The position numbers and the translations under genes are program-made. From assembly GCA_041946865.1 (NCBI GenBank), contig JBHGBF010000049.1:1-30585 (forward strand): DNA of 30,585 nt, in the 5' to 3' direction. The notes beneath the pieces are model-generated. The model had not been told where the DNA came from and did not search any database. It worked only from the letters and a program-made list of their open reading frames with translations. Within the stretch, counting starts at the first letter, position 1, and every line of letters starts with the position of its first letter. Below are positions 1 to 8,401 of this stretch, piece by piece. This DNA is from RPQK01 sp041946865. GTDB taxonomy: Bacteria; Acidobacteriota; UBA6911; RPQK01.

Positions 1-1
1 A

Positions 2-397
2 GCTCCGCCCGAAAAAAAAACGCGCCGGGCGGGGCATTGCAGCTCTGCCGAAAGGACACATTACTACAAGGCGAAGTGGGGCTATGCCGATGAGTTCATC
101 CGTCTCTTCAAGAAGAATCACTATCCCGTGCTGCAGAAGCAGGTGGAGGCCGGTCGGATGCTGAGCGTGACCGCAGTCCGACCGCGATATCACGCCACCG
201 AGGAGGGGCGATGGGACTATCGTGTTACCATCACTTTCAAGAGCATCGGGGCGGCGTTCGACTCAGCTGGGGAAGAAGAGATCATCAAGGGGCTGTACCC
301 GGATCAGGAGACATTCAGGAGGGAGGAGCAGCGGCGATTCGAGATCCTTGAGGCTCATTGGGACGTACCCATAACCGAGGTCGATCTGAAGCAGTGA
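2..397 (+). CDS. Unrecognised small protein, 5' end missing (probable secreted protein)
   Basis: The reading frame is open from the left edge, so the true start lies outside the window. An internal GTG at 128 would give only 89 residues, but the same frame upstream reads sensibly (THYYKAKWGYADEF) and should be included. The protein is hydrophilic, rich in aromatic and charged residues, and ends ITEVDLKQ. It resembles short uncharacterised proteins I associate with Acidobacteriota genomes, in which a mature domain of about 120 residues starting near a YYKxKWG motif follows a signal peptide. That resemblance is from memory and gives no function. The first codons follow a run of nine A and are Lys/Arg-rich, so the extreme 5' end may be a contig edge or a frameshift rather than native coding sequence. 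Confidence 0.55.
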   Translation, partial: APPEKKTRRAGHCSSAERTHYYKAKWGYADEFIRLFKKNHYPVLQKQVEAGRMLSVTAVRPRYHATEEGRWDYRVTITFKSIGAAFDSAGEEEIIKGLYPDQETFRREEQRRFEILEAHWDVPITEVDLKQ

Positions 398-582
398 CAC
401 CCGGGGGCGGTCGAGATTAAGCAGTCCGAGTTTGCAGTCCTACGGTCAAGTGGCCAATGACAAGAAGGAAGAACGGACTCGTGAGTTGACCACACAAGCC
501 AGACCCTCGATGAACTGCTTCCTGGACTGTATGGTTCTCGACCGCCACGTCATGCCGGTCGGAGAGGGGTGGACGGTATCGT

Positions 583-753
583 CTACGATTTCCTGCTGGT
601 CTGTACCTGCGCGCTCACTTTCTGTTCGACCTGCGTGCTGTCGCATTTAGGGCAACGCACACCCTGGCGCAGAGCCTCTTCGTACTCCCCAACACTCCAA
701 ACCATCGTAAACGCATGGTTGCATTTAAGGCAGTCAAATTCGTACGTGGGCAT
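583..753 (-). CDS. FmdB-type zinc ribbon protein
   Basis: This 56-residue protein begins MPTYEFDCLKCNHAF and carries two CxxC pairs (CLKC and CPKC) about 30 residues apart, which should bind one zinc ion. It ends in the basic, serine-containing tail QTSRKS. This layout is that of the FmdB/CxxC_CxxC_SSSS family, annotated as putative regulatory proteins; their molecular role is not established. The frame extends upstream to 786, but the start at 753 is supported by an AAGGAGG ribosome binding site 5 nt before the ATG. It is a single gene with about 230 nt of leader between it and the next minus-strand gene. A short hairpin sits in that leader at 780-798. Confidence 0.85.
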   Translation of the reverse strand: MPTYEFDCLKCNHAFTMVWSVGEYEEALRQGVRCPKCDSTQVEQKVSAQVQTSRKS

Positions 754-779
754 AAGGGCCTCCTTGATGTAAACAAACG

Positions 780-798
780 CTTCCATCCTCGATGGAAG
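780..798 (-). promoter_or_regulatory. Hairpin in the leader of the zinc ribbon gene
   Basis: A perfect 8-bp inverted repeat (CTTCCATC / GATGGAAG) with a 3-nt loop lies 27 nt upstream of the start of the FmdB-type gene. It could act in the mRNA leader or mark an operator. No T-run follows, so it is not a classical terminator. Function is unknown. Confidence 0.35.
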
Positions 799-984
799 TA
801 GACCCGGTGTCCCGTCGCTTCAATAAGGACAACCCGAAGCACTCTTGTCGGTTCCCAGTATACTCCACAGGCAAGGAGTAGTCGGTGGCACGCTCGGGCT
901 GCTGCAATCCAGCTGGGTGACACGCTCGCAGGCAGCGCCAGGCACGATTCAAAGCTCGCCCTAAAGGCGGAACGCATCAATGCA

Positions 985-3282
985 TCAATATTGAAACAGG
1001 TAGGAAAACTTGACGAAAAACTGGCGTGAATCGTGAAGGAAACTATCGCTGGTCCGGAGCCCGCTCCCGATTCCGAGCGGGATCAAGGCCACGTTCCGAA
1101 GGTTGCTGTTGTAGCCGACGTACAACGCCGTCCAGGGGTTTACAAGGTAGGTAAAGAGAAAGTCTGCGTTAAAATTCTTACGCGTGCCGAGCGCTGTCAG
1201 TTGCCGGTTGGCCAGGATGGTGTCGTACTGAAGAATGACACGCAGAGCCAGTTCGCGGTTGAACTGCCAGTTCCACTTGGAGCGGTAGATGTGGTTGTTG
1301 AAAATGCTGGCTCCGGTCGCGACGTCGGTCAATCGGGAAAAGATGTAGGTGTTGTCGTTCCGCAGATGGCTGTTGGGCCTCAGGGTCAGGACCAGTTCGG
1401 CCTTCGTGGCATCGGCCAGTTCAGGATGAGCTCCGGCGACGGGGACCAGATTGATCTCCTTGCCGAAAGAATACCCGGCTTCGAGATTGACCTCTGGAAT
1501 GTATTGCGAACTGAAGAAAAACTCGTGTTCTCGCCTGGAATAATCTCGGGGCTCTCCGAGGTTTTGGAAATCCTCAGGGCGAAGCCGTTCCCGCCCTGGT
1601 GTCCAGGAGAATCCAAAGGTCGTTTGGCGATTCAGCTCCCAGTCCATACCGGCCTCGATTTCCCAGTCCAGGCGAGTCCCGCGGTGGTCCCAGATACCCT
1701 CGGCTTCGACCGACGGGCCCCAGGAGATGAGGTAGTCCCCCTCGGGTCGAAAACGATACCGAGACTCTTGGCGGACGCTTCGAATATTGGTTCTGTTGAC
1801 GAAGCCAGTGTCAGTGCGAAAACCCGGGCTGAAATCGGTGTACTCGATTGTCTGAATAAACTGTCGCCCCTCGCGTCGAAGGCCGGCATAATAAGCTGGC
1901 CCGGCTTGCGTCGTCCCGTCCAGAAAGCGAGTCGAACTGGTAGCCGCCTGAAGCGTCGCGATCCAGTTCGGATTCAGCTTGAAGCGGCCGTCCACGCCCC
2001 CGACCCGGTTGTATCCACCCTCGTGCTCCCGGTCCGTGTAAAGAATGCCCACCGTGGATTCCCGCAAAACATCGCGATTCACTCGGATGACTCCGAACCG
2101 GGCCCGCGAGCCGCTCAGCGGATCGTCCGGCGAGACGACTCGACCAGGAGCCTGATCGTCGGCAACCAGCGTCCCGACGGCATAGGGACCTTGCTTTCCC
2201 GTCAACCGAAGGCCTAACTGCGGATCGGCGATCCGGCGACTGAAGAAAAGCGTAATCGGCGTTCCGAAGAAGTCGGCATTCTCCAGGAAGAATGGTCTGC
2301 GTTCAGGGAAGAAGACCTCGAATCGACGATTGACCGTGATCTGCGGCTCGTCGGACTCGACCTGACTGAAATCCGGATTCACGGCCCCGTCCAGGGCGAA
2401 TCGATTCGCAATCACGAACTTGGCATCGATACCCATGTCGGGTTCGGCGGATTCGTCGACAAAGGCAACCCGCTCGGCATTCCGGGTATCCAGCGCTCGA
2501 AAGGAGCGGAGGAATGCGTACGGAATCAACTGAACGCTCCGTCCCGGTGCAATATTATCAATTCCGAGCAGGGTCGCGCCCTGGTTGAGCCGGCCCTCGA
2601 TTCGGGACGTCGCCCGAGGCCAGAAGGAGGATTCATTGTTCCGGGGAATCCAGCGGATGAGGACGATACCCCACTCCTGTCTGGCGACCGACGGAAACCG
2701 AAGGCTCGTGAAGGGAATTTTCATCCAGACGACATAGCCGCGGTCGGTTATCTCTCCCCTGGAATACCACAGCGCGTTGAACGACGAATCGAAGTTGCCC
2801 CCGGTGTTGCTTTCAATCCAGCGCCCGTCCATTTGTACGCCGAGCGCATTGCAGGTAAAGACGTAGCTGCGTCGCTCGTCATGAAAAGTATCCAGAAACA
2901 GATCGACCTTGTCGTCGCCGCGAAAGTTCTCCCGTGGCGTCACGCGCGCCCTGATTCGATCAGGCTCCTCATCAAAGTTGACGAAGATCGCGTAGAAATT
3001 CCGGTCGTCGTAACCGAGATAGGCCTCGGTGCGCTGGCTCGCCGGCTCTCCGTCGCGCGGCAGTCGCTGCCTGAAGTCGGTCAACTTAAGGAGTTGCCCC
3101 TCCATGTCAGGACTGGGCTGCATATCAAGGAAGTCGTCCAGCGTGGGTGCCCGGTCGATTTTGGGAACGGTAACCGTCGGTCTTGACGGCAGACGAGAAT
3201 TCTGCCCGAATATCGCAACCGGCAGGCTGAAGACCATTACGCTTATCAGCCATTTCAGGAACCGATCTTGAGCGCGATTCAA
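985..3282 (-). CDS. DUF5916-type outer-membrane protein with CBM9-like N-terminal domain
   Basis: Predicted secreted protein of about 765 residues. After a signal peptide (hydrophobic stretch WLISVMVFSLPVAIFG) comes a CBM9-like beta-sandwich over roughly the first 200 mature residues, with the typical segments YLGYDDRNFYAIFVNFDE and DDKVDLFLDTFHDERR. The remainder is rich in alternating polar/aromatic strands and ends in FFVKFSYLFQY, a terminal aromatic signature of outer-membrane beta-barrels. This matches the CBM9-DUF5916 family, whose substrate is unknown. The frame could start at an ATG at 3405, inside the upstream coiled-coil gene. I prefer the TTG at 3282, preceded by GAGAGAGG, because it puts the signal peptide at the N-terminus. 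An ATG at 3237 would cut into the signal peptide. Confidence 0.8.
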   Translation of the reverse strand: MNRAQDRFLKWLISVMVFSLPVAIFGQNSRLPSRPTVTVPKIDRAPTLDDFLDMQPSPDMEGQLLKLTDFRQRLPRDGEPASQRTEAYLGYDDRNFYAIFVNFDEEPDRIRARVTPRENFRGDDKVDLFLDTFHDERRSYVFTCNALGVQMDGRWIESNTGGNFDSSFNALWYSRGEITDRGYVVWMKIPFTSLRFPSVARQEWGIVLIRWIPRNNESSFWPRATSRIEGRLNQGATLLGIDNIAPGRSVQLIPYAFLRSFRALDTRNAERVAFVDESAEPDMGIDAKFVIANRFALDGAVNPDFSQVESDEPQITVNRRFEVFFPERRPFFLENADFFGTPITLFFSRRIADPQLGLRLTGKQGPYAVGTLVADDQAPGRVVSPDDPLSGSRARFGVIRVNRDVLRESTVGILYTDREHEGGYNRVGGVDGRFKLNPNWIATLQAATSSTRFLDGTTQAGPAYYAGLRREGRQFIQTIEYTDFSPGFRTDTGFVNRTNIRSVRQESRYRFRPEGDYLISWGPSVEAEGIWDHRGTRLDWEIEAGMDWELNRQTTFGFSWTPGRERLRPEDFQNLGEPRDYSRREHEFFFSSQYIPEVNLEAGYSFGKEINLVPVAGAHPELADATKAELVLTLRPNSHLRNDNTYIFSRLTDVATGASIFNNHIYRSKWNWQFNRELALRVILQYDTILANRQLTALGTRKNFNADFLFTYLVNPWTALYVGYNSNLRNVALIPLGIGSGLRTSDSFLHDSRQFFVKFSYLFQY

Positions 3283-3352
3283 AGCACAACCTCTCTCTCT
3301 CAAGATCTTGCGAGCTTCGGACCGGACGGATCTCTTATGCACAGGGGTTGCG

Positions 3353-4414
3353 CTATGGGGTCGGCCGCCGGGCGGACTCGGATAGGAGTTGCTGCAGGCC
3401 GGCAAGCGATTTCGAATTCGAGGAGCCTTCGATAGCCTTCACCGCGATGTCCTGGACCTGTTGGTACGCCTTGTCCATCTGCTGACTCAGCCGGTCGATT
3501 TGCTCCGCCTGTTCCTTCACAGTCTTTTCGAGAGCCTGAATCCGTGTAGTCAAAACCTTTCGCTCGCCCTCGAACTCCTTGGCCAGCAGTTCCTCATGGT
3601 TCTTCGACTGCATCTCGAGCCGAGATGTGACTTCGGCAACGGCCTGGGCGACCGCCTTCTCTAACTCGGCCGGGAAGGATTCCACACGCGCCCGCAACTG
3701 ATCAACCTGAAGCTCTCGCTCGGCGACAGCCTTTTCCCGTTCGGCCAGACCCTGCTCAAGCTCGATCCGTTTCGCCGCCAGATCGCGCTCCATCCTGGCC
3801 CGCTCGTCCGCCAGCTGATCCTGCATCTGCTGCTTTTCGCGCTTGAAGCGGTATTCGTATTCCTCTTTGTCTCTCTCTCGCTTGCGATTCTCCGTTTCCT
3901 GGCGCTCCTTCAGGTCCGACTCCCACTGGAGCTTGTCCTTCTCCCACTGGTCACGGGCCGATTGGACCTCAGCCAGCGCCTGCTCTTTTCGGGCTTCAAA
4001 GGCGGCCTCATACTCCTGCTTCTTAATATTCTGGGCTTCAATCAAAGCCGCCAGACTCCCTGCCGCCCGCTCTATCTCGTAGACTTCCTTCAGGTCTTTC
4101 TCCTTCTCCTCAATAGCACGCTGAACCGCCTGATATCGGCCGACCTCCTGCTCGAGTCGATCCGATAGTTGGGCGAGCAGTTTGGCGATCTCGGAACGTA
4201 CGGCGGAAATCTGTCCAAGCACACCTTCAGCGGTGATTGAATCAGCCACGGCCACAGCCCGTGCGGCAGCTTTCTGTTCAGCTTTCTTCTCGGGCTTCAG
4301 TTCGGTTTCGGCCTCCTCCTGCATCTGGGGCAGCAGGTCCGAATAAGTGTCCAGCATCTCCTTCTTGACGGCGGTCTTTGTCGTCTTCTTCACCGGGGTC
4401 TTTTTTTCAGGCAT
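3353..4414 (-). CDS. Long coiled-coil protein, function unknown
   Basis: The protein has 353 residues. The N-terminus is Lys/Thr/Pro-rich (MPEKKTPVKKTTKTAVKK). From about residue 60 to 345 it is an almost uninterrupted charged heptad pattern with many Glu, Lys, Gln and Arg residues (for example EKDKLQWESDLKERQETEN), as expected for a long coiled coil. No signal peptide or membrane segment is visible, so it is probably cytoplasmic and structural or scaffolding. An AAAGGAC element lies 9 nt before the ATG. Its 3' end overlaps the longest possible frame of the DUF5916 gene, but not the preferred start. I do not recognise a specific family; coiled-coil similarity alone would produce misleading matches to SMC or myosin-like proteins. 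Confidence 0.8.
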   Translation of the reverse strand: MPEKKTPVKKTTKTAVKKEMLDTYSDLLPQMQEEAETELKPEKKAEQKAAARAVAVADSITAEGVLGQISAVRSEIAKLLAQLSDRLEQEVGRYQAVQRAIEEKEKDLKEVYEIERAAGSLAALIEAQNIKKQEYEAAFEARKEQALAEVQSARDQWEKDKLQWESDLKERQETENRKRERDKEEYEYRFKREKQQMQDQLADERARMERDLAAKRIELEQGLAEREKAVAERELQVDQLRARVESFPAELEKAVAQAVAEVTSRLEMQSKNHEELLAKEFEGERKVLTTRIQALEKTVKEQAEQIDRLSQQMDKAYQQVQDIAVKAIEGSSNSKSLAGLQQLLSESARRPTP

Positions 4415-4504
4415 GGTTTCCAGTCCTTTCGAAATTCGTGGCTGGATTATACCCGAAACGTTGGCGAGAGCCCACCCGTCAAGAGGGAAAAGAGGGAAGA
4501 CCAG

Positions 4505-4720
4505 CGGCGACAGGCGCCGCAGCCCAGGCAGTAGAGAGGCCGGACATGATCCCGCTGTGCGGCAAGGGTTTTCTCATCGGCGCGGTGTACGGCAGCCACA
4601 TGGCTTGGATATCCTCGTCCAACTCTTCCATGTCTTTGATGCTCGGAATCGCGCAGTCCACCTTGGGCGTCCGCAGCGACCACTTCAATCTCGCAATCGG
4701 CACCCCCGGCTCACGGACCG
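4505..4720 (-). pseudogene. Aldo/keto reductase remnant: C-terminal piece, frameshifted
   Basis: On the minus strand, one frame reads GVPIARLKWSLRTPKVDCAI followed by PSIKDMEELDEDIQAM. This is the end of an aldo/keto reductase barrel (the ALKW...IPGM...LxEDxxAM region). About 15 nt downstream the next frame continues ADEKTLAAQRDHVRPLYCLG and then CGAC, which matches the linker and cysteine-rich ferredoxin-like tail found in one aldo/keto reductase group (RPLYCxxCGxC). The two pieces are in the expected order but different frames. Nothing resembling the catalytic barrel remains upstream, where the GYF_2 membrane gene ends at 4766, and the CxxC region breaks off after CGACR. I read it as a truncated and frameshifted relic of about 70 of the usual 350-390 residues. 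Confidence 0.7.
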
Positions 4721-4765
4721 ATCTGTGGTCGGGAGTGACGTACCGCGTGAGTAGTCGCGACCAGG

Positions 4766-5533
4766 TTAATACGAGCTCGCGAGGTAGCCGCTCAGGCCGA
4801 AAATCAGCATTCCCAGCGTGGCGAGCACGGAGAGCACTATTCCTACCAGACTGAGGATGCCCACATATTTCCAATACGATTTCTGGGCGAGCAGGGCACG
4901 TTCCAGGTCTTCGGAGCGCCGCGAACTCTGTAACGCGCCAATGCTCCTGGCAAAGCGGTTGAGGAACAGTCCTATCGGAAAAATAAAGGCGGCCCCTATG
5001 ACGTAGACGAGCAGAGCGGCTGCCCCTACTCCCATGCCGGCAAGTCCGCCTCCGCTCGTCATTATTCCCATCGCCAATCCTGCCAGCCCGGACAGAATCA
5101 TCAGGACACACCCAATGATGGCCAAAATGCCGAGCAGGCGCACCCAGGGACGAGTTTTCCTCAGGATGCCCAGGGTGGCTTCGGAAACATCCGCGAACGC
5201 GGGGGCGGCAGGCGCCGAGGGTGACAAGGGCCGCATGGCGGACAAGGGTTGAGCGGGGACCCCGGCAACCGGTGGCTGAAAGGCTGGAGGAGCCGTGGGG
5301 GCCGCCGCAGGCGGCAAAGGGCCGAGAGGCGGCGCAGGCACGACCGGGCCCGACTGGACCCGCAACAACGCCAGGTTGGGGATTTGTCCGGCCGGAACCC
5401 AGTCAGGAAGCCCGTCGTGCCAGACCAGGTCATCCCAGCCTAAACGGCCGCTCTGAAGCATTTCCCGTATAATCGATTCGCCCACGGGGCCGACCTGACT
5501 GCCACTCTGAAAGTAATACCAGTCCTCACTCAT
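4766..5533 (-). CDS. GYF_2-domain membrane protein (DUF5362-like)
   Basis: The protein has 255 residues. Residues 5-52 form a GYF_2 (DUF4339) domain with the hallmark WYYFQSGSQVGPV start, the I..ML.SGRL core and the W..GLPDWVP end. A Pro/Ala-rich linker (about 60-115) leads to a membrane domain with helices near 132-156, 167-190 and 222-246, separated by a conserved-looking loop (FLNRFARSI...LERALLAQKSYWKYVGI) that matches DUF5362-type proteins. GYF_2 domains are thought to bind proline-rich segments, and several neighbours are Pro-rich. A GGGAGG site sits 6 nt before the ATG. It is the last intact gene of a four-gene minus-strand run, 86 nt after the glycine-zipper gene. Role inferred: membrane adaptor. 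Confidence 0.8.
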   Translation of the reverse strand: MSEDWYYFQSGSQVGPVGESIIREMLQSGRLGWDDLVWHDGLPDWVPAGQIPNLALLRVQSGPVVPAPPLGPLPPAAAPTAPPAFQPPVAGVPAQPLSAMRPLSPSAPAAPAFADVSEATLGILRKTRPWVRLLGILAIIGCVLMILSGLAGLAMGIMTSGGGLAGMGVGAAALLVYVIGAAFIFPIGLFLNRFARSIGALQSSRRSEDLERALLAQKSYWKYVGILSLVGIVLSVLATLGMLIFGLSGYLASSY

Positions 5534-5619
5534 GCTCTGCCTCCCTCACGGCCGCGTACCAACCCGACGAATCAGACGGGTCACGCGGATGGCAACCGCA
5601 AACGCGCGCATAGTCCCGT

Positions 5620-6258
5620 TTACTTCCTGGCCTTTTTCTCCTCCGGCTGACTCGTCACCCTCAGTTCAAACACCGACCCCGGGGCGAACTGGATGTCTTC
5701 ACCTTTCGTGCTGAAGGCAATGGTAAGACCGATGGCCGCGCCGATTGCCGCCCCTTTAGCAGCCCCCGATCCGCCTCCTGCCAACCCCCCAATCAGAGCC
5801 CCCAAGCCGGTGGCCACAGCCGTCGTCGCCACGTCCCGCTTCTTCGACGACTTCCCGATGACGTGACCTTCCTCGTCGACATCCTGCACGCCCTTTGAGT
5901 TGCTGACGCCGACAAGGTCCGCATCGATCGGTATCTGGCGGTCCGGCAGAACCAGGGACCGGAACTTGAAGGCCAGCTCGGACTTGCCCTTGATCTTGCC
6001 CGACGCTTTGGCCTTGAGGACTTCACCTTCAATCATGTTGCCCTTGTACTGGGCGGGTTCCAGGACCTCAAGAGTGAATACGTCCCCCTTCTGGTTGGCC
6101 GACGCGCTCAACGGCGAGAGCGTCTTGACAAGGAATCTCTGGTCCTTGATCTCCTCGGCCTTCACCAGGCCAAACAGCAGGACCAGGACCGTGCCCGCGC
6201 CCGCAATGAGCGTAAATACGTGCTTCCGGCTATTTCCTGATGGCCCTAATCGCAGCAT
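5620..6258 (-). CDS. Glycine-zipper envelope protein, function unknown
   Basis: The protein has 212 residues. A hydrophobic segment at about 14-33 (VFTLIAGAGTVLVLLFGLV) is a signal peptide or anchor. Residues 40-130 look like a beta-rich exported domain (FTLEVLEPAQYKGNMIEGEV and similar). Residues 145-180 are a Gly/Ala-rich zipper (GLGALIGGLAGGGSGAAKGA) of the kind that inserts into or packs against membranes, followed by APGSVFELRVTSQP. Proteins with this order are often loosely annotated as TrbI/VirB10-like or glycine-zipper proteins; I do not claim conjugation. The start overlaps the end of the AIM24 gene by 29 bp, yet GGAGG lies 5 nt before the ATG, so the overlap is probably real and translation coupled. 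Confidence 0.75.
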   Translation of the reverse strand: MLRLGPSGNSRKHVFTLIAGAGTVLVLLFGLVKAEEIKDQRFLVKTLSPLSASANQKGDVFTLEVLEPAQYKGNMIEGEVLKAKASGKIKGKSELAFKFRSLVLPDRQIPIDADLVGVSNSKGVQDVDEEGHVIGKSSKKRDVATTAVATGLGALIGGLAGGGSGAAKGAAIGAAIGLTIAFSTKGEDIQFAPGSVFELRVTSQPEEKKARK

Positions 6259-7162
6259 GCAGACCTCCGAATTCGTTGATCAATGTCAGGAAACGGTTGG
6301 GAACAGGAGCGATCATCACGGTACCCGTCCCACTGAACGTGTTCACGAGTCCTTCACCCGAAGTAAAGGAACCGAAAAACTTCTTGACGGCCTTTTCGAC
6401 CCGGTACTCGAGCGAAGCGGTACGGGCGACGGCGAAGGGGCCGTCAACCACCAAGGTTTCAGTGCCATTCAGGTGGATGGCCTCCAGCGGGCCGCGGGAA
6501 AAATACAAAACCTTCCCGTATCCACACACACTGGTCTGAAAGAAACCTTCGCCCCCGAATAAGCCGGTAAGGGACTTGTTCGTGTACATGTCGATCTGGA
6601 TTCCGCCGTCGCTCGCCAGGTAGGCGCCTTTATCGAGGATCCACTGGTCTCCGTTCAGCTCCAGGATGTTGCATTGACCGAACGTGGGCTCGAGAAAAAT
6701 CGTGCCCGTACCCCGGTATCGCGGCCGAACGGCCTTCTCCTTGGTCAGGGCGCTCTTCAAGAAGCCTCCCATTGAAGGTAGTTGGGACTCTATGGTGATA
6801 TTCCCGATCATATAGTGAAGCGCCCCCGATTCCAGAACGACTTCCGCGTTCTTGAGCGTGATCTTGGGCATCTGGTACAGATCCGACTTGATGATCTCAA
6901 ACTCGGTAGTCCCGGCTGGTCCGGCCGCCTGTGCCGGGGACGGGGCGACAGCAGGAGCGCCAGGAACCACAGCAGCCACCGGAGCAGGAGCAGCGAACAG
7001 GCCGGGGAGCGCCTGGCTGAGCGGCTGCCAGGCGGCCATGCCCTCAAACCAGCAGAAAGCCGCCGCCGAAATGCGTCGCTGCTGCAACAGCTCCTTTACC
7101 TGCTGCTCGGTCATCGGACCGCTTTGTTGCCCGTTTTCGTTAATGTAAATCTGATCCGGCAT
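6230..7162 (-). CDS. GYF_2-AIM24 family protein
   Basis: The protein has 310 residues. Residues 3-52 are a GYF_2 domain (QIYINENGQQSGPMTEQQVK, then FCWFEGMAAWQPL). An Ala/Pro-rich linker (55-85) joins it to an AIM24 (formerly DUF124) domain at about 86-305, recognisable from EIIKSDLYQMPKITLKNAE, the GTIFLEP strand, GGEGFFQTSVCGYGKVLYFS and the SGEGLVNTFSGTG region. AIM24 is a beta-rich domain whose bacterial role is unknown. GAGGAGG lies 6 nt before the ATG. The gene follows the zinc ribbon gene by 15 nt and overlaps the next gene, so the group should be co-transcribed. It shares the GYF_2 domain with the last gene of the run, which may mean both bind the same proline-rich partner. Confidence 0.85.
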   Translation of the reverse strand: MPDQIYINENGQQSGPMTEQQVKELLQQRRISAAAFCWFEGMAAWQPLSQALPGLFAAPAPVAAVVPGAPAVAPSPAQAAGPAGTTEFEIIKSDLYQMPKITLKNAEVVLESGALHYMIGNITIESQLPSMGGFLKSALTKEKAVRPRYRGTGTIFLEPTFGQCNILELNGDQWILDKGAYLASDGGIQIDMYTNKSLTGLFGGEGFFQTSVCGYGKVLYFSRGPLEAIHLNGTETLVVDGPFAVARTASLEYRVEKAVKKFFGSFTSGEGLVNTFSGTGTVMIAPVPNRFLTLINEFGGLHAAIRAIRK

Positions 7163-7177
7163 CGTCGACCTCCTCGT

Positions 7178-8401
7178 TCAATGCAATACTTCCCACTCAA
7201 CGGGAACTGAGAATCGGCCTTTCTTGGTGAACCGTAAAGTAATACGGCGGTAACCGTTGCGAGGGCCAGGTCCTTCGGCCACCGCCACGTTCGGGGCGCT
7301 CAGCCGCACGACACAGGCCACTCCGGGCAGCGCGCCTCGGACCTGCCCGGTGCTGGCGGAACCCCCTTCAATGACGACGGTCATTCCCTTGTCAACCTCG
7401 CCCGTCCAGATGAGCACTCCCCGTTTCGGACCGTCGTAGACGGGACCCTGTCGGGCAAGCGGCTCCCGCTCAACCGACGTCTGACTCGTTTCCGTCCCCT
7501 CAGATGCGGCGGAGGGAGGCGTGCGCTCGACCGCCTCAGGAACCGGCTCGACAGGGGCCGGATCAACCGGCGCACTCACGCCGCTTTCATCAGAAGGGCG
7601 GTCCGGTGGCCTCGAGACAGGCTCTGGAACCGAGGTGCCCGCAGCGCTCGGCACATCCGCCCTTCCTCGAGAACGCCACGAGGGCGGCCGGCCGCTTTCG
7701 GCACCTCCTGCCGGGCTCGGTGACGTCGTCTCCTCGGCGGGTGGCTGGGCCGCGTTCCGAACGGATTCCGATTCGCGGTCGCCGGCCGGCGCCGCCGCTT
7801 TTGCCTCTTCGGGGGGCGGTGCAGCCTTGGCCAGCGAGTCGACGCTCGGCTGTGCAGGAGCCACGTCCCCTGAAGGAGCTTCCGCAACCTCGGCGCCCGC
7901 CGGGGCCGTGGCGCTTCCGCCGCGCAGTTTGGGATAGACGAAAAAGTATCCTCCGAGCGCGACGATCAAGAGCAGGACAACAGAGCCCGCGACCACCAGC
8001 ACGAAGACGGGCGCCAGGGGCGAAGACGCGGGCCGCTGGGTCGCCGGCGGTTGAGCCGCCGGTGGCGGCGGGATCGGTGGCCAGGCCGGTGATGGCGCCT
8101 TGGGAGGCGCTCCTCCTGCCTGCCCGGGCACCGAAGGCATTTTGCCTGCGAAGGCGGCCGAGGCGGTCGATTTCGGTAAAGGCGGAAGCGGGCTGGAAGC
8201 CGGCGGCGACTTTCGCGGCGGAGGCGAAGCCGGAGGTGGAGGTGGAGGTGCTGTCTTCTTCGGGACGGGCGGCGGCGGTGGCGGCGCCGGTTTCACCGCC
8301 TGCGGCCTCTCAGGCTCAACCGGCGAGAGAACCGCCCCGCAACTCTCACACCGCTGCGCGGTTTCACTTATTTTCTGACCACATTGCTCGCAGAAAGGCA
8401 T
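7178..8401 (-). CDS. Zinc ribbon, proline-rich, single-TM protein
   Basis: The protein has 407 residues. The N-terminal zinc ribbon uses four cysteines (C4, C7, C18, C21; CEQCG and CESCG). Residues 28-130 are strongly Pro-rich (for example VKPAPPPPPPVPKK). One transmembrane helix follows at about 131-156 (VFVLVVAGSVVLLLIVALGG). Next is a disordered Ala/Pro/Glu/Ser stretch (160-325) and a compact beta-rich C-terminal domain (about 326-407) beginning RGVLIWTGEVDKGMTVVIEG. The expected topology is cytoplasmic zinc ribbon and Pro-rich region, periplasmic C-domain. The poly-proline tract is a natural ligand for the two GYF_2 domains encoded just downstream; this is inference. The ORF is real in this frame; the compositional bias creates long false frames on both strands. 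Confidence 0.75.
   Translation of the reverse strand: MPFCEQCGQKISETAQRCESCGAVLSPVEPERPQAVKPAPPPPPPVPKKTAPPPPPPASPPPRKSPPASSPLPPLPKSTASAAFAGKMPSVPGQAGGAPPKAPSPAWPPIPPPPAAQPPATQRPASSPLAPVFVLVVAGSVVLLLIVALGGYFFVYPKLRGGSATAPAGAEVAEAPSGDVAPAQPSVDSLAKAAPPPEEAKAAAPAGDRESESVRNAAQPPAEETTSPSPAGGAESGRPPSWRSRGRADVPSAAGTSVPEPVSRPPDRPSDESGVSAPVDPAPVEPVPEAVERTPPSAASEGTETSQTSVEREPLARQGPVYDGPKRGVLIWTGEVDKGMTVVIEGGSASTGQVRGALPGVACVVRLSAPNVAVAEGPGPRNGYRRITLRFTKKGRFSVPVEWEVLH

Noticed and set aside
398..582. Small overlapping ORFs on both strands (432-650, 446-646)
   Set aside because: No ribosome site, motif or coding bias, and they overlap the supported zinc ribbon gene.
1033..2217. 394-residue plus-strand frame inside the DUF5916 gene
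   Set aside because: It is antisense to a clearly coding frame with a signal peptide, CBM9-like motifs and a barrel end; its composition mirrors the complement and it has no recognisable motif.
4479..5111. 210-residue minus-strand frame as an intact gene
   Set aside because: Its upper part is a shadow of the GYF_2 membrane gene; only its last part has homology, and that belongs to the aldo/keto reductase remnant.
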